From positions 1-64,000 of the forward strand of contig CAMEDC010000010.1 in NCBI GenBank assembly GCA_945913255.1: a DNA stretch of 64,000 nt, given 5' to 3'. Under the pieces are notes generated by a model. It was not told the origin of the DNA, did no database searches, and was given only the letters and a program-made list of their open reading frames with translations. This document shows, piece by piece, positions 43,590 through 51,986 of the stretch. Numbering within the stretch: position 1 is the first letter of the stretch; every line of letters starts with the position of its first letter. The position numbers were made by a program, and so were the translations under genes. Source of the DNA: an uncultured Lachnospiraceae bacterium (lineage in GTDB: Bacteria > Bacillota > Clostridia > Lachnospirales > Lachnospiraceae).

Positions 43590-45062
43590 ATGTATAATAT
43601 GATACCGTATCTGGAAACGATTGACAAAGTAATCGCAGAAGGTCCTTATAAGGATACCTGGGAGTCATTGTCTGCATATCAGGTACCGGAATGGTACCGC
43701 AGGGCAAAATTCGGTATTTTCATTCACTGGGGTATTTACAGTGTGCCGGCTTTCGGAAGTGAGTGGTATTCCCGGAACATGTACATAAAGGATTCTGCAG
43801 AATACAAACATCATATTGAGACTTACGGGAAGCATACGGAGTTTGGGTATAAGGATTTTATCCCTATGTTTACCGCGGACAAATTCAATCCGGATGAGTG
43901 GGCGGATTTGTTCAAAGAAGCAGGAGCAAAATATGTGGTTCCGGTGGCAGAGCATCATGACGGTTTCCAGATGTATCGCAGTGAGATTTCTCATTGGAAT
44001 GCATATGAGATGGGACCTAAGCGTGATGTGCTGGGAGAATTGTCGAAAAGCTGCCGTGAAAGAGGAATGGAAACAGGCGCTTCCTCCCACCGGGTGGAGC
44101 ACTGGTTTTTCATGGGACATGGAAAGGATTTTGATAGTGATATCAAAGAGCCGCTGGTGAGAGGCGATTTCTACTGGCCTGCCATGCCGGAGGCAAATCA
44201 TCAGGATTTGTACAGCGAGCCGGTACCCACAGAGGAGTATCTGCAGGACTGGCTGGTGCGCACCTGTGAAATCGTGGACAGATACCATCCGAAGATTGTT
44301 TATTTCGACTGGTGGATACAGCACAGTGCCGTGAAACCCTACCTGAAAAAATTTGCGGCATATTACTATAACCGCGCGGCAGAGTGGGGAAGTGATGCGG
44401 TAATTAACTACAAGCATGATGCCTTCTTGTTCGGAGCTGCGGTGCCGGATGTGGAAAGGGGACAATTTGCCGATATAAAGCCTTATTTCTGGCAGACGGA
44501 CACAGCAGTGGCGCTGAATTCCTGGTGTTACACGGAGAACAATGATTTCCGCCCGGCGAAGGATATTATCTGCGATTTGGTGGACATTGTCAGCAAAAAC
44601 GGATGCCTGCTTTTAAACATCGGTCCCAAATCGGACGGAACCATTTCGGAGGAGGATCGAAAGATACTTTTGGAAATCGGTGAGTGGATGAAGGTAAACG
44701 GAGAAGCTATTTATGATACAAAGGTGTGGAGAAAATACGGCGAAGGTCCTACACAGGTTGTGGAAGGCCAGTTCTCCGACGGCATCAAAAAGAATTTTAC
44801 AAGCCGGGACTTCCGGTTTACCACGGCAGGCGGTTATCTTTATGCCACAGCTCTAAATGGCAGTGAAGACGGAAAATACTGTATCACTTCCCTGGGAGAG
44901 CAGGATGCCTCCAGACAGGCAAATTTCCATGGAATCATTCGTGAAGTAGAGGTACTTGGAAGTGAGCAGAAGCCGGACTGGAGCAGAGACGCGGAAGGTC
45001 TGCATCTGGAAACGAAAGTCAGAAGTGAAAAACCGATTGTATTTAAGATAAGGATTGACTGA
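43590..45062 (+). CDS. GH29 alpha-L-fucosidase
   Basis: A 490-residue enzyme that releases L-fucose from glycans such as milk oligosaccharides, mucin or xyloglucan. WYRRAKFGIFIHWGIYSVPAF is the family N-terminus and IVYFDWWIQ contains the nucleophile Asp (about 247). LLLNIGPKSDGTI closes the barrel, and a beta-sandwich domain follows. ATG 43590 is preferred because GGAGGGGG lies eight bases upstream and it aligns with the family start. No signal peptide. The next gene is the fucose mutarotase. Confidence 0.94.
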   Translation: MYNMIPYLETIDKVIAEGPYKDTWESLSAYQVPEWYRRAKFGIFIHWGIYSVPAFGSEWYSRNMYIKDSAEYKHHIETYGKHTEFGYKDFIPMFTADKFNPDEWADLFKEAGAKYVVPVAEHHDGFQMYRSEISHWNAYEMGPKRDVLGELSKSCRERGMETGASSHRVEHWFFMGHGKDFDSDIKEPLVRGDFYWPAMPEANHQDLYSEPVPTEEYLQDWLVRTCEIVDRYHPKIVYFDWWIQHSAVKPYLKKFAAYYYNRAAEWGSDAVINYKHDAFLFGAAVPDVERGQFADIKPYFWQTDTAVALNSWCYTENNDFRPAKDIICDLVDIVSKNGCLLLNIGPKSDGTISEEDRKILLEIGEWMKVNGEAIYDTKVWRKYGEGPTQVVEGQFSDGIKKNFTSRDFRFTTAGGYLYATALNGSEDGKYCITSLGEQDASRQANFHGIIREVEVLGSEQKPDWSRDAEGLHLETKVRSEKPIVFKIRID

Positions 45063-45154
45063 GCTTATGTACGATTATGTACCGGTTTGCCAATGTGGCA
45101 TATAGGTCGGATTTTCAGAAAAAAGAAATTGTAGGCAGAGAAGGAGATGACGAA

Positions 45155-45592
45155 ATGTTAAAAGGAATACCGAAAATTTTATCCCCCGAATTGTTGAAGG
45201 TGTTGTGTGAGATGGGTCACAGCGACAGAATCGTGATTGCCGACGGAAACTTTCCGGCGGAATCCATGGGGAAAAATGCTAAGGTCATACGGATGGACGG
45301 ACACGGCACCTGTGACATTTTGGAAGCAATTTTGCAGGTTTTTCCGCTGGATACCTATGTGGAAAAGCCTGTCAGCCTGATGCAGGTGATGCCGGGTGAC
45401 AAGGTGGAGACCCCAATCTGGGCAGATTATGAAAAAATCGTCAGCGCAGCGGATGAGAGAGGCGCCGGAGCAATCGGTCAGATTGAGCGGTTCGCGTTTT
45501 ATGAAGAAGCGAAGAAAGCATATGCCATCGTGGCAACCGGAGAGGGCGCATTGTATGCAAATGTGATGCTACAGAAGGGTGTGGTAATCTAG
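45155..45592 (+). CDS. fucU: RbsD/FucU-family L-fucose mutarotase
   Basis: A 145-residue mutarotase that speeds interconversion of sugar anomers, probably of L-fucose. MLKGIPKILSPELLKVLCEMGHSDRIVI splits into the family motif GHSDRIVIADGNFPA (His catalytic). RMDGHGTCDILEAIL and FAFYEEAKKAYAIVATGE are also typical. ATG 45155 is the family-like start; an upstream in-frame ATG at 45077 adds 26 residues that do not match. The position after the fucosidase strongly supports fucose rather than ribose. Confidence 0.9.
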   Translation: MLKGIPKILSPELLKVLCEMGHSDRIVIADGNFPAESMGKNAKVIRMDGHGTCDILEAILQVFPLDTYVEKPVSLMQVMPGDKVETPIWADYEKIVSAADERGAGAIGQIERFAFYEEAKKAYAIVATGEGALYANVMLQKGVVI

Positions 45593-45639
45593 TGTACCCT
45601 GTTTTCCGATAAAAATTGACCACTACGGAGGTAACGAAG

Positions 45640-48096
45640 ATGCAGCACATAAATTTAGATGAAAAATGGGTATTTCGAAGAGGGATGCTAGATTCAATCG
45701 GCATGTTAGAGTCAGATCCGGGAATTGTTGTGAATTTGCCGCATGATGGGATGATCAGCACAAAGGTTTCTCCTGAGGCAGCAGCACAGATGGATTCCGG
45801 GTATTTTTCCGGTGATGTATGCAACTACACCAGGAATGTCAGCATTCCAATGGAGTGGAAAGAAGAGTGCATCGGACTGCAGTTTGACGGGGTTATGATG
45901 CATGCGTCCATCGATGTAAACGGATGCAAAGTAGGAGAGCATCACTATGGATATTCTCCATTTTATGTGGATATAACGGACTATGTCACCTTTGGTGAGG
46001 AGAATCGGATTACCATCAATGTGAACACCGGAGTACAGCCAAGCTCCAGATGGTATACCGGATCCGGACTGTTTCGCTCTGTGGCACTGTGTCATAGCCC
46101 ACGAGTACATATCGCGACAGATGGAGTCTACGTCTACACGAAGGAAGTGAGCGATGACATTGCTTTCTTAGAGGCGCAGATTGATTTTTGCAACCATACC
46201 GGGCAAAACCGTCTGGCAGAAGTGACGGTTTCCTTGTCAGAAAAGGGCAGCTGTGAGCCTGTGACTAAAACCAAAAGAGTGGTTCAGGTAAACCGAAATA
46301 AGCAGGAGACAGCCAGACTTGCGTTTCATCTGGAGCATCCGAAGCTTTGGAGCATTGATGCGCCCAACCTTTATACCGTAAAGGTTACCGTGCAGGATAT
46401 CGGAATCTTCCGCACACACCTCGAGAAAAATGAGAAAAATACGGTAGATGAAGAGACCGTGCTGTTTGGTATTCGCACAATCACAGCAGATGCAGTCAGA
46501 GGACTTCGCATTAACGGAAAGACCGAGAAGCTGAAGGGCGGTTGTCTTCATCACGATAATGGACTGCTTGGTGCCGTATCCTTATATGAAAGCGAAGCAA
46601 GAAAAGTAAAAAAACTAAAAGAGCTTGGTTTCAATGCGATTCGAACCGCTCATAATCCACTGTCTGCTGCATTGGTTGAGGCATGTGACAGACTGGGAAT
46701 GTATATTTTTGATGAGGCTTTTGACGCATGGGGCATGGCTAAAAGAGCGGGTGATTACAGCCAGTATTTTGCAAGCCATTGGCAGCAGGATCTGACAGCT
46801 TATGTGAAAAGAGACCGTGTTCACCCCTCTGTTATCATGTGGTCTACCGGAAATGAAATTCCGGAGCGCGGAGGATTAAACAATGGGTACACGCTTGCAA
46901 CAAAGCTTGCGGAAACCATACGTGCGTTGGATGCAACGAGACCGATCAGCAATGGAATCTGTTCTTTATGGAGCGGACTCGATGATAAGATGGCGAAGGG
47001 ACAGGATTTAAGTCAGAATGCCAAGCAGGAAGACACCGCTACTTTGTGGGAGAGATACACCGAGCCTTTTACCAATGGATTAGATATCGTAGGCTATAAC
47101 TACATGGAAGACCTGTATGAGAATGACCATAATCTCTTCCCTGAGCGGGTGATTCTCGGCTCAGAGAATTTTCCACAGGAAATCGGCTTCCGCTGGCCGA
47201 TGGTGGAGGCACTACCATATGTGATTGGTGATTTTACATGGACAGCATGGGATTATATCGGGGAAGCGGGAATCGGCAAGGCCGTATATGTCGACAAAGA
47301 TGACCCGCTTGTGGAGAAAGGTCCATGGGCGATCATGCCGTCGACAACCTCTCCCTACCCTTGGAGATGTGCAAACGATGCGGATTATGATATCACAGGT
47401 CGTATGCTTGCGCAGGGTGCTTATCGGAGCGTCGTTTGGGGCAGCGAGAAAACCTATCTGTACACCTTACATCCGAAGCACTTTGGTAAAGTGGAGCTTA
47501 TGAGTATGTGGGGCTTTCCGGATGTCACTCCTTGTTGGAACTATGCAGGATATGAGAATAAACAGATTCAGCTTGTTGTTTTCTCGAGAGCAGACGAGGT
47601 AGAGATACTGGTAAATGGACAGACAGTTGAAAGAAAAGCGGTTGCAAAGGATGGAAAGCTGCCAAACTCGGTTCGCTTTGACACGGTTTATGTGCCCGGA
47701 AAGCTGGAAGCAGTCAGCTATGAGGATGGCAGAGAGGTGAGCCGGGATATTCTTGAAACCTCAAAGGAACCTGCGAAATTGCGTATACAACCCGAAAAGC
47801 CTGCTATGAGAGCAGATGGACACGATCTCGTATATGTAAACATCGATATTCTGGATGAGGATGACAAGCTTGTCACGGATGCGTCGGTTTCACTGACAGC
47901 AACGGTGGAGGGAAGCGGTTACCTGGCAGGCTTTGGCACCGGAAATCCTGTGACGGAGGAAAACTACACCGACAATCAGACGGTCAGCTTCCGAGGTCAT
48001 GCGACAGCTATCATCCGCAGCGGATACGAAGAAGGAAAAACCATCCTGACTGTGTCTGCAGATAATATGGATAAAGTACAAATCAGTATTGATTGA
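45640..48096 (+). CDS. GH2-family glycoside hydrolase, beta-galactosidase-like
   Basis: An 818-residue enzyme: sugar-binding jelly roll (about 30-170), immunoglobulin-like domain, (beta/alpha)8 domain, then C-terminal beta domains of the DUF4982/invasin-like type found in many gut GH2 enzymes. KGGCLHHDNGLLG, RTAHNPLSAALVEACD and STGNEIPE (acid/base Glu about 404) and LGSENFPQE (nucleophile Glu about 507) are conserved. It could be a beta-galactosidase or related enzyme. ATG 45640 follows CGGAGGTAACGA. It is followed by gene remnants, which suggests a rearranged neighbourhood. Confidence 0.9.
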   Translation: MQHINLDEKWVFRRGMLDSIGMLESDPGIVVNLPHDGMISTKVSPEAAAQMDSGYFSGDVCNYTRNVSIPMEWKEECIGLQFDGVMMHASIDVNGCKVGEHHYGYSPFYVDITDYVTFGEENRITINVNTGVQPSSRWYTGSGLFRSVALCHSPRVHIATDGVYVYTKEVSDDIAFLEAQIDFCNHTGQNRLAEVTVSLSEKGSCEPVTKTKRVVQVNRNKQETARLAFHLEHPKLWSIDAPNLYTVKVTVQDIGIFRTHLEKNEKNTVDEETVLFGIRTITADAVRGLRINGKTEKLKGGCLHHDNGLLGAVSLYESEARKVKKLKELGFNAIRTAHNPLSAALVEACDRLGMYIFDEAFDAWGMAKRAGDYSQYFASHWQQDLTAYVKRDRVHPSVIMWSTGNEIPERGGLNNGYTLATKLAETIRALDATRPISNGICSLWSGLDDKMAKGQDLSQNAKQEDTATLWERYTEPFTNGLDIVGYNYMEDLYENDHNLFPERVILGSENFPQEIGFRWPMVEALPYVIGDFTWTAWDYIGEAGIGKAVYVDKDDPLVEKGPWAIMPSTTSPYPWRCANDADYDITGRMLAQGAYRSVVWGSEKTYLYTLHPKHFGKVELMSMWGFPDVTPCWNYAGYENKQIQLVVFSRADEVEILVNGQTVERKAVAKDGKLPNSVRFDTVYVPGKLEAVSYEDGREVSRDILETSKEPAKLRIQPEKPAMRADGHDLVYVNIDILDEDDKLVTDASVSLTATVEGSGYLAGFGTGNPVTEENYTDNQTVSFRGHATAIIRSGYEEGKTILTVSADNMDKVQISID

Positions 48097-48140
48097 CGTT
48101 AGGCAGTAGCAATGATTTGTTTCTTTTGCTTCGAATACAA

Positions 48141-48224
48141 ACCAAAGTTCCGATCCTTGTGGTATATCCTTTTATGCAGAAATATTTTGTAAAAGGAGTG
48201 ACATAGGGCGCTATAAAGGAATAA
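48141..48224 (+). pseudogene. Remnant of an ABC sugar permease C-terminus
   Basis: The frame beginning at 48141 reads TKVPILVVYPFMQKYFVKGV, then Thr, a stop (TAG at 48204) and GAIKE. This is nearly the same as the C-terminal end of both intact LplC-type permeases in the window (VYPWLQKYFVKG and AYPFVQKYFVQG, ending GSVKG or GAVKG). The rest of the gene is missing, and an Ile codon has become a stop. It is on the same strand as the GH2 gene and begins 45 bases after its stop. Confidence 0.8.
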
Positions 48225-48228
48225 AATT

Positions 48229-48259
48229 ATGGACACGGTTACATACCGTGTCCATAAAA
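48229..48259. terminator. Hairpin between two gene remnants
   Basis: Eleven-base perfect stem (ATGGACACGGT, 48229-48239, with 48245-48255) and a five-base loop, followed by AAAATTTT. It overlaps the stop of the minus-strand AraC remnant, so it may have been a bidirectional terminator. Confidence 0.65.
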
Positions 48260-48454
48260 TTTTCGGAAATCCGAAGGAGAGCATCCTTTGAACTTTCGGA
48301 AAGTGCGGTCAAAGGTGGATATACTGGAATAGCCGCAGGATAGCGCGATGCGTTTCATGGAAGCATCCGTATCCTTCAATAGGGATTCGGATGCCTGTAT
48401 GCGGAGCATATTCAGATAATCGTAATAGGTTTGTCCCGTATACTGCTTAAAGAC
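48239..48454 (-). pseudogene. Remnant of an AraC-family regulator (C-terminal half only)
   Basis: The minus strand has 71 open codons to a stop. They read VFKQYTGQTYYDYLNMLRIQ, then a stretch with MKRIALSCGYSSISTFDRTF and RKFKGCSPSDFRKF, the last helix-turn-helix of an AraC activator. A stop codon lies right at the 5' edge (48455-48457), and no cupin domain is present upstream. It is therefore a truncated fragment, convergent with the permease remnant. The 48455-48729 stretch shows nothing else but an imperfect palindrome (ATTACAT/ATGTAAT near 48613-48660). Confidence 0.82.
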
Positions 48455-48729
48455 TTATGTAAGGTAGAATTATGTGATACAACTTTCGTCTGTAAAAGTA
48501 TAACACAAAGTGAAGGCGACATGCAATTGCGTAAAATGACATATTGAAAAGGCGGTTAGAATGGGTGGAGCCACGACCGCAATTCCTGAATGAGCTTTCG
48601 TAGCATATATCAATTACATTCCAGCAAAAATCATTGGAAAATGCTTCGCTTTGATGTAATGTATATCGTAGGAAGTATCTACATCACATCAAATAAGCAG
48701 TAGCCGAGGCTGCGGAACAGGAGAGCAAA

Positions 48730-49896
48730 ATGAAAGCTTTTACAACAGGTAAATACCGCAATCTCTTTGCGGAAATCGGAAAGACCCAGGAAGAAATTGA
48801 GCAGAAAATCGCGGATGCGGTCAGAGTTTTCTTCTACGGGAGTGAGGACGAAAGAATTTACCATGAGGTGGGAGAGGACATGGCATATCTGGAGGACACC
48901 GGCAACCATGATGCCAGGACGGAGGGAATGTCCTACGGTATGATGATGTGTGTCCAGCTGGATATGAAAAAGGAATTCGACCGCATCTGGAAATGGGCAA
49001 AAACCTATATGTGGATGTCAGAAGGGGAAAATGAAGGGTATTTCGCCTGGTCCTGTAAGACGAATGGAGAGAAAAATGCCTACGGTCCCGCTCCGGACGG
49101 AGAAGAGTATTTTGCCATGGCGCTGTTTTTCGCTTCCAACAGATGGGGAGACGGTGAAGGCATTTTTGAGTATTCCAGAGAGGCGAAGGATATCCTGAGA
49201 GCCTGCATCCACAAGGGAGAAAACGGCAGGGTCGGACAGCCCATGTGGAACCGGGAAAACAAACAGATTCTTTTTGTGCCGGGATGTCCCTTTACAGACC
49301 CTTCCTATCATTTGCCTCACTTTTATGAGCTGTTTGCCCTCTGGGCATATGAGGAGGACAGAGAGTTCTGGAAGCAGGCGGCAGATGCCAGCAGAAAGTA
49401 TCTGGCGAAAGCCTGCCATCCGGTTACCGGAATGAATCCGGAATACGGCGAATTTGACGGTTCTCCCATGGACAAGGAATTGCCCTGGGGAGGAAAACAC
49501 AATCAGTTTTTCAGTGATGCCTACAGAACAGCCGCCAATATCGGACTGGACTGTGAATGGTTCGGTGTCGATGAGGGACAATACGCGGCGCCGCTTCGCC
49601 TGATGCGGTTTTTACATACGGATTTGGAGGCTGCAAGATGCGTATTTGACGTGGACGGCACTCCGACGGAACAGACGGTGCTGCATCCGGTGGGACTGCT
49701 GGCAACGACGGCACAGGGTGCATTGGCTGTGGAAAGAAACGGCGCGGATAATCCGGAAAGTGACTGGAGTGTGGCAGCCCACTGGGTAGACTGGTTCTGG
49801 AACCAGCCGCTTCGTAAGGGGGACAGAAGGTATTACGATAACTGCCTGTATCTGTTTGCACTTCTGGCGCTGAGCGGAAATTACAGAATCTGGTGA
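48730..49896 (+). CDS. GH8 reducing-end xylose-releasing exo-oligoxylanase
   Basis: A 388-residue family 8 (alpha/alpha)6 enzyme of the Rex type, which releases xylose from the reducing end of xylo-oligosaccharides in the cytoplasm. HDARTEGMSYGMMM holds the general acid (Glu65 here), and QFFSDAYRTAANIGLD carries Asp263, at the same number as the base reported for the Bacillus halodurans enzyme. PMWN, SYHLPHFYELF and PWGGKHN are also typical. Start ATG 48730 with GGAG-type site upstream. It complements the GH115 glucuronidase for glucuronoxylan use. No signal peptide. Confidence 0.92.
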   Translation: MKAFTTGKYRNLFAEIGKTQEEIEQKIADAVRVFFYGSEDERIYHEVGEDMAYLEDTGNHDARTEGMSYGMMMCVQLDMKKEFDRIWKWAKTYMWMSEGENEGYFAWSCKTNGEKNAYGPAPDGEEYFAMALFFASNRWGDGEGIFEYSREAKDILRACIHKGENGRVGQPMWNRENKQILFVPGCPFTDPSYHLPHFYELFALWAYEEDREFWKQAADASRKYLAKACHPVTGMNPEYGEFDGSPMDKELPWGGKHNQFFSDAYRTAANIGLDCEWFGVDEGQYAAPLRLMRFLHTDLEAARCVFDVDGTPTEQTVLHPVGLLATTAQGALAVERNGADNPESDWSVAAHWVDWFWNQPLRKGDRRYYDNCLYLFALLALSGNYRIW

Positions 49897-49975
49897 TAAC
49901 TATTCAAGGCCATGCAAAGAAACCAAAGGTTCCTGACAAAAGGAAAGCCTCGAAGAGGCGATTTTACGAATGGTC
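49897..49975 (+). repeat. Dispersed intergenic repeat, copy 2
   Basis: Matches the element at 3199-3280 in CTATTCA, GCCATGCAAAG, AACCAAAG and CGATTTT-CGAATGG blocks. Its hairpins are TTCCT/AGGAA and a perfect GCCTC-GAA-GAGGC, differing in sequence from copy 1 but equally paired. A further hairpin, CGGTT/AACCG at 49988-50001, leads into the AraC gene. Confidence 0.6.
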
Positions 49976-50040
49976 TCTGAGTAGTTACGGTTCTGTAAAC
50001 CGAAGACGGACGAAGGCATAATATTGTCGGAAAGGGTAAT

Positions 50041-50904
50041 ATGGGGATAGCGTGGGAAGAGGGAAGGAAATTTACTGCCCTGGAATCGGAACTCTCATGT
50101 GAGTATAAGACCATTCAGCATGCGATAGATCCTTCCATGGTGCTGCACAATCATGACGGACATGAGATTTTATTGGTTTTGTCCGGAAAGCTGAATTTTT
50201 ATACGGAGTTTGGCGGTGTCAGGTTAGAACGGGGTGATTTAATCTGTATACATGAGTTGGATTTTCACAGGGGTGAGCTATTGACCCATGACGAATATAA
50301 CCGCGTTCTAATCAATGTGAAGGAACCTGTGCTGGAGAGGGCATCCAGTGACAGGACAGACCTGGGAATCTGTCTGCAGAGAAACCCGGCAGCCTCGCTG
50401 AATGTGGCACATTTTTCAGAGAAAGAAATCGAGAAAGTAGTTGGGTATGCGAAGGCGCTTCAGGAAGCATTGAAAGGAAAACGGCCGGGAGATGACCTGG
50501 TGGCGGATGCTTTTTTCAAGTTGATTATGGTGCAACTGAACAGTCATTTTACACAAAGCGCGATGATGAAGCATACGGAGATTATGCCAAAACTTGTGAC
50601 GGAAACCTTCCAGTATATTGAAAATCATCTGTGGGAGGAGATAAACCTAAGCAGGCTGGAGGAAGAGCTGCACTACAATGGGACGTATATCAGCCGTTGC
50701 TTTAAAAGAATTACGGGGATTACATTGCAGCAGTTTATCATTGCAAAAAAGGTCACATTGTCCTGCAAACTGCTCCGGGAAGGTTACGCGCCCTGTGATG
50801 TATGCTATATGACCGGCTTTAATAATTACTCCAATTATTCCAGAACCTTTTCCAAACAGGTGGGAAAATCACCGAAGAAATATCAGATGGATTATCGTAT
50901 ATAG
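50041..50904 (+). CDS. AraC-family regulator, paralog 1
   Basis: A 287-residue transcription factor. Cupin domain (LHNHDGHEILLVLSGKLNFYTE) and C-terminal double helix-turn-helix (INLSRLEEELHYNGTYISRCF and CDVCYMTGFNNYSNYSRTF). GGAAAGGG precedes ATG 50041. It is the first of two adjacent paralogs that lie upstream of the second importer and are likely its activators. Confidence 0.93.
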   Translation: MGIAWEEGRKFTALESELSCEYKTIQHAIDPSMVLHNHDGHEILLVLSGKLNFYTEFGGVRLERGDLICIHELDFHRGELLTHDEYNRVLINVKEPVLERASSDRTDLGICLQRNPAASLNVAHFSEKEIEKVVGYAKALQEALKGKRPGDDLVADAFFKLIMVQLNSHFTQSAMMKHTEIMPKLVTETFQYIENHLWEEINLSRLEEELHYNGTYISRCFKRITGITLQQFIIAKKVTLSCKLLREGYAPCDVCYMTGFNNYSNYSRTFSKQVGKSPKKYQMDYRI

Positions 50905-50955
50905 CCGACAGTATCCTATATGGTATATTTACGATGAAGGAGGGCAGATTGATTC

Positions 50956-51813
50956 ATGGATGCATATACTAAGAATTTTATAATGCTTGACAGGGATTTG
51001 GAATGTGGGTGCAGAAATATCAGTTCTCCTATTATCAGGAAACCGATTTTACATAGCCACGATGGGTATGAAATGCTGCTTTTTCTGGGAGGTGAAGTGG
51101 AATTTTATACGGAAGGGGAGAGCAAAATATTGGAGAGAGGGGATTGCTTTTGTATAAAACCCTACGATTTTCATCATGTCCGGTTAATTAGCCCTGATGT
51201 TTACGACAGAGTGGTTATAAACTTCAGGGAAACGGTGTTGCAGAGAATCTCCAGTGAAGCAACTAATCTTGGAAGATGTTTTCAGAAAGGTACTTCCGGC
51301 AAACTACATTTTTTTCACGTTGAAGAGGAGATGATACAGAGTTTTTTTACGAAAGCCAAAGAATTACAGGAAAGCTTGGAGAACAAGAATTTCGGTTCGG
51401 ACGTTTTTTCTTATTCTCTGCTGGCACAGATTCTGGTTTTGGCGAACCGCTGTATGGATATACATGTACCGCAAAACTGTGTTGGTACGATGCCCCAATT
51501 GGTATCGGATACCTTTGCTTATATTGAACAACATTTGACGGAGGAATTATCGCTGGCAGTTTTGGAAAAGCAGTTGCAATACAGTGGTACCTATATCAGC
51601 CGTTGCTTTAGGCGTACAATGGGAATATCCTTACAACAGTATATTATTGCCAAAAGACTTACGCTGGCACAGCAATATTTACAACAGGGGATAAGTCCCT
51701 GCGATGTTTGTTTTTTGACGGGTTTTAACAATTATTCCAATTTTTCAAGAACATTTCAGCAATACATGAGCATTTCGCCAAAAAAATACCAGGTTAGAAA
51801 TCAGAACAAGTAA
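50956..51813 (+). CDS. AraC-family regulator, paralog 2
   Basis: A 285-residue regulator clearly related to the gene upstream: the C-terminal region shares GTYISRCF, LQQ-IIAK, PCDVC and TGFNNYSN. The cupin region (LHSHDGYEMLLFLGGEVEFYTE) is similar. The coding sequence looks richer in A and T than its partner, so the pair may not be a recent duplication. AGGAGG precedes the ATG. It is followed by a terminator and then the importer. Confidence 0.93.
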   Translation: MDAYTKNFIMLDRDLECGCRNISSPIIRKPILHSHDGYEMLLFLGGEVEFYTEGESKILERGDCFCIKPYDFHHVRLISPDVYDRVVINFRETVLQRISSEATNLGRCFQKGTSGKLHFFHVEEEMIQSFFTKAKELQESLENKNFGSDVFSYSLLAQILVLANRCMDIHVPQNCVGTMPQLVSDTFAYIEQHLTEELSLAVLEKQLQYSGTYISRCFRRTMGISLQQYIIAKRLTLAQQYLQQGISPCDVCFLTGFNNYSNFSRTFQQYMSISPKKYQVRNQNK

Positions 51814-51817
51814 AAAT

Positions 51818-51844
51818 GCCACCACTTCCGGTGGTATTTTTTTG
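51818..51844 (+). terminator. Terminator after the AraC pair
   Basis: GCCACC (51818-51823) with GGTGGT (51830-51835; one G-T pair) followed by eight T. Confidence 0.75.
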
Positions 51845-51986
51845 TGTGAATATACAATAAGACGGATTTCGCAAAGAAAAAGTCACTAATTGTGTATTTG
51901 GCACGAAGAAAGATGTGATATTGTTTAATAGAAGTCAGTAAAACCTATCTTTTTAGACAATAAGTTGAATGAGAGGTATAAAGAGG

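Noticed and set aside
48613..48660. Operator palindrome before the GH8 gene
   Set aside because: ATTACAT/ATGTAAT arms are widely separated and imperfect; it could be a chance pairing, so it is only noted in passing.
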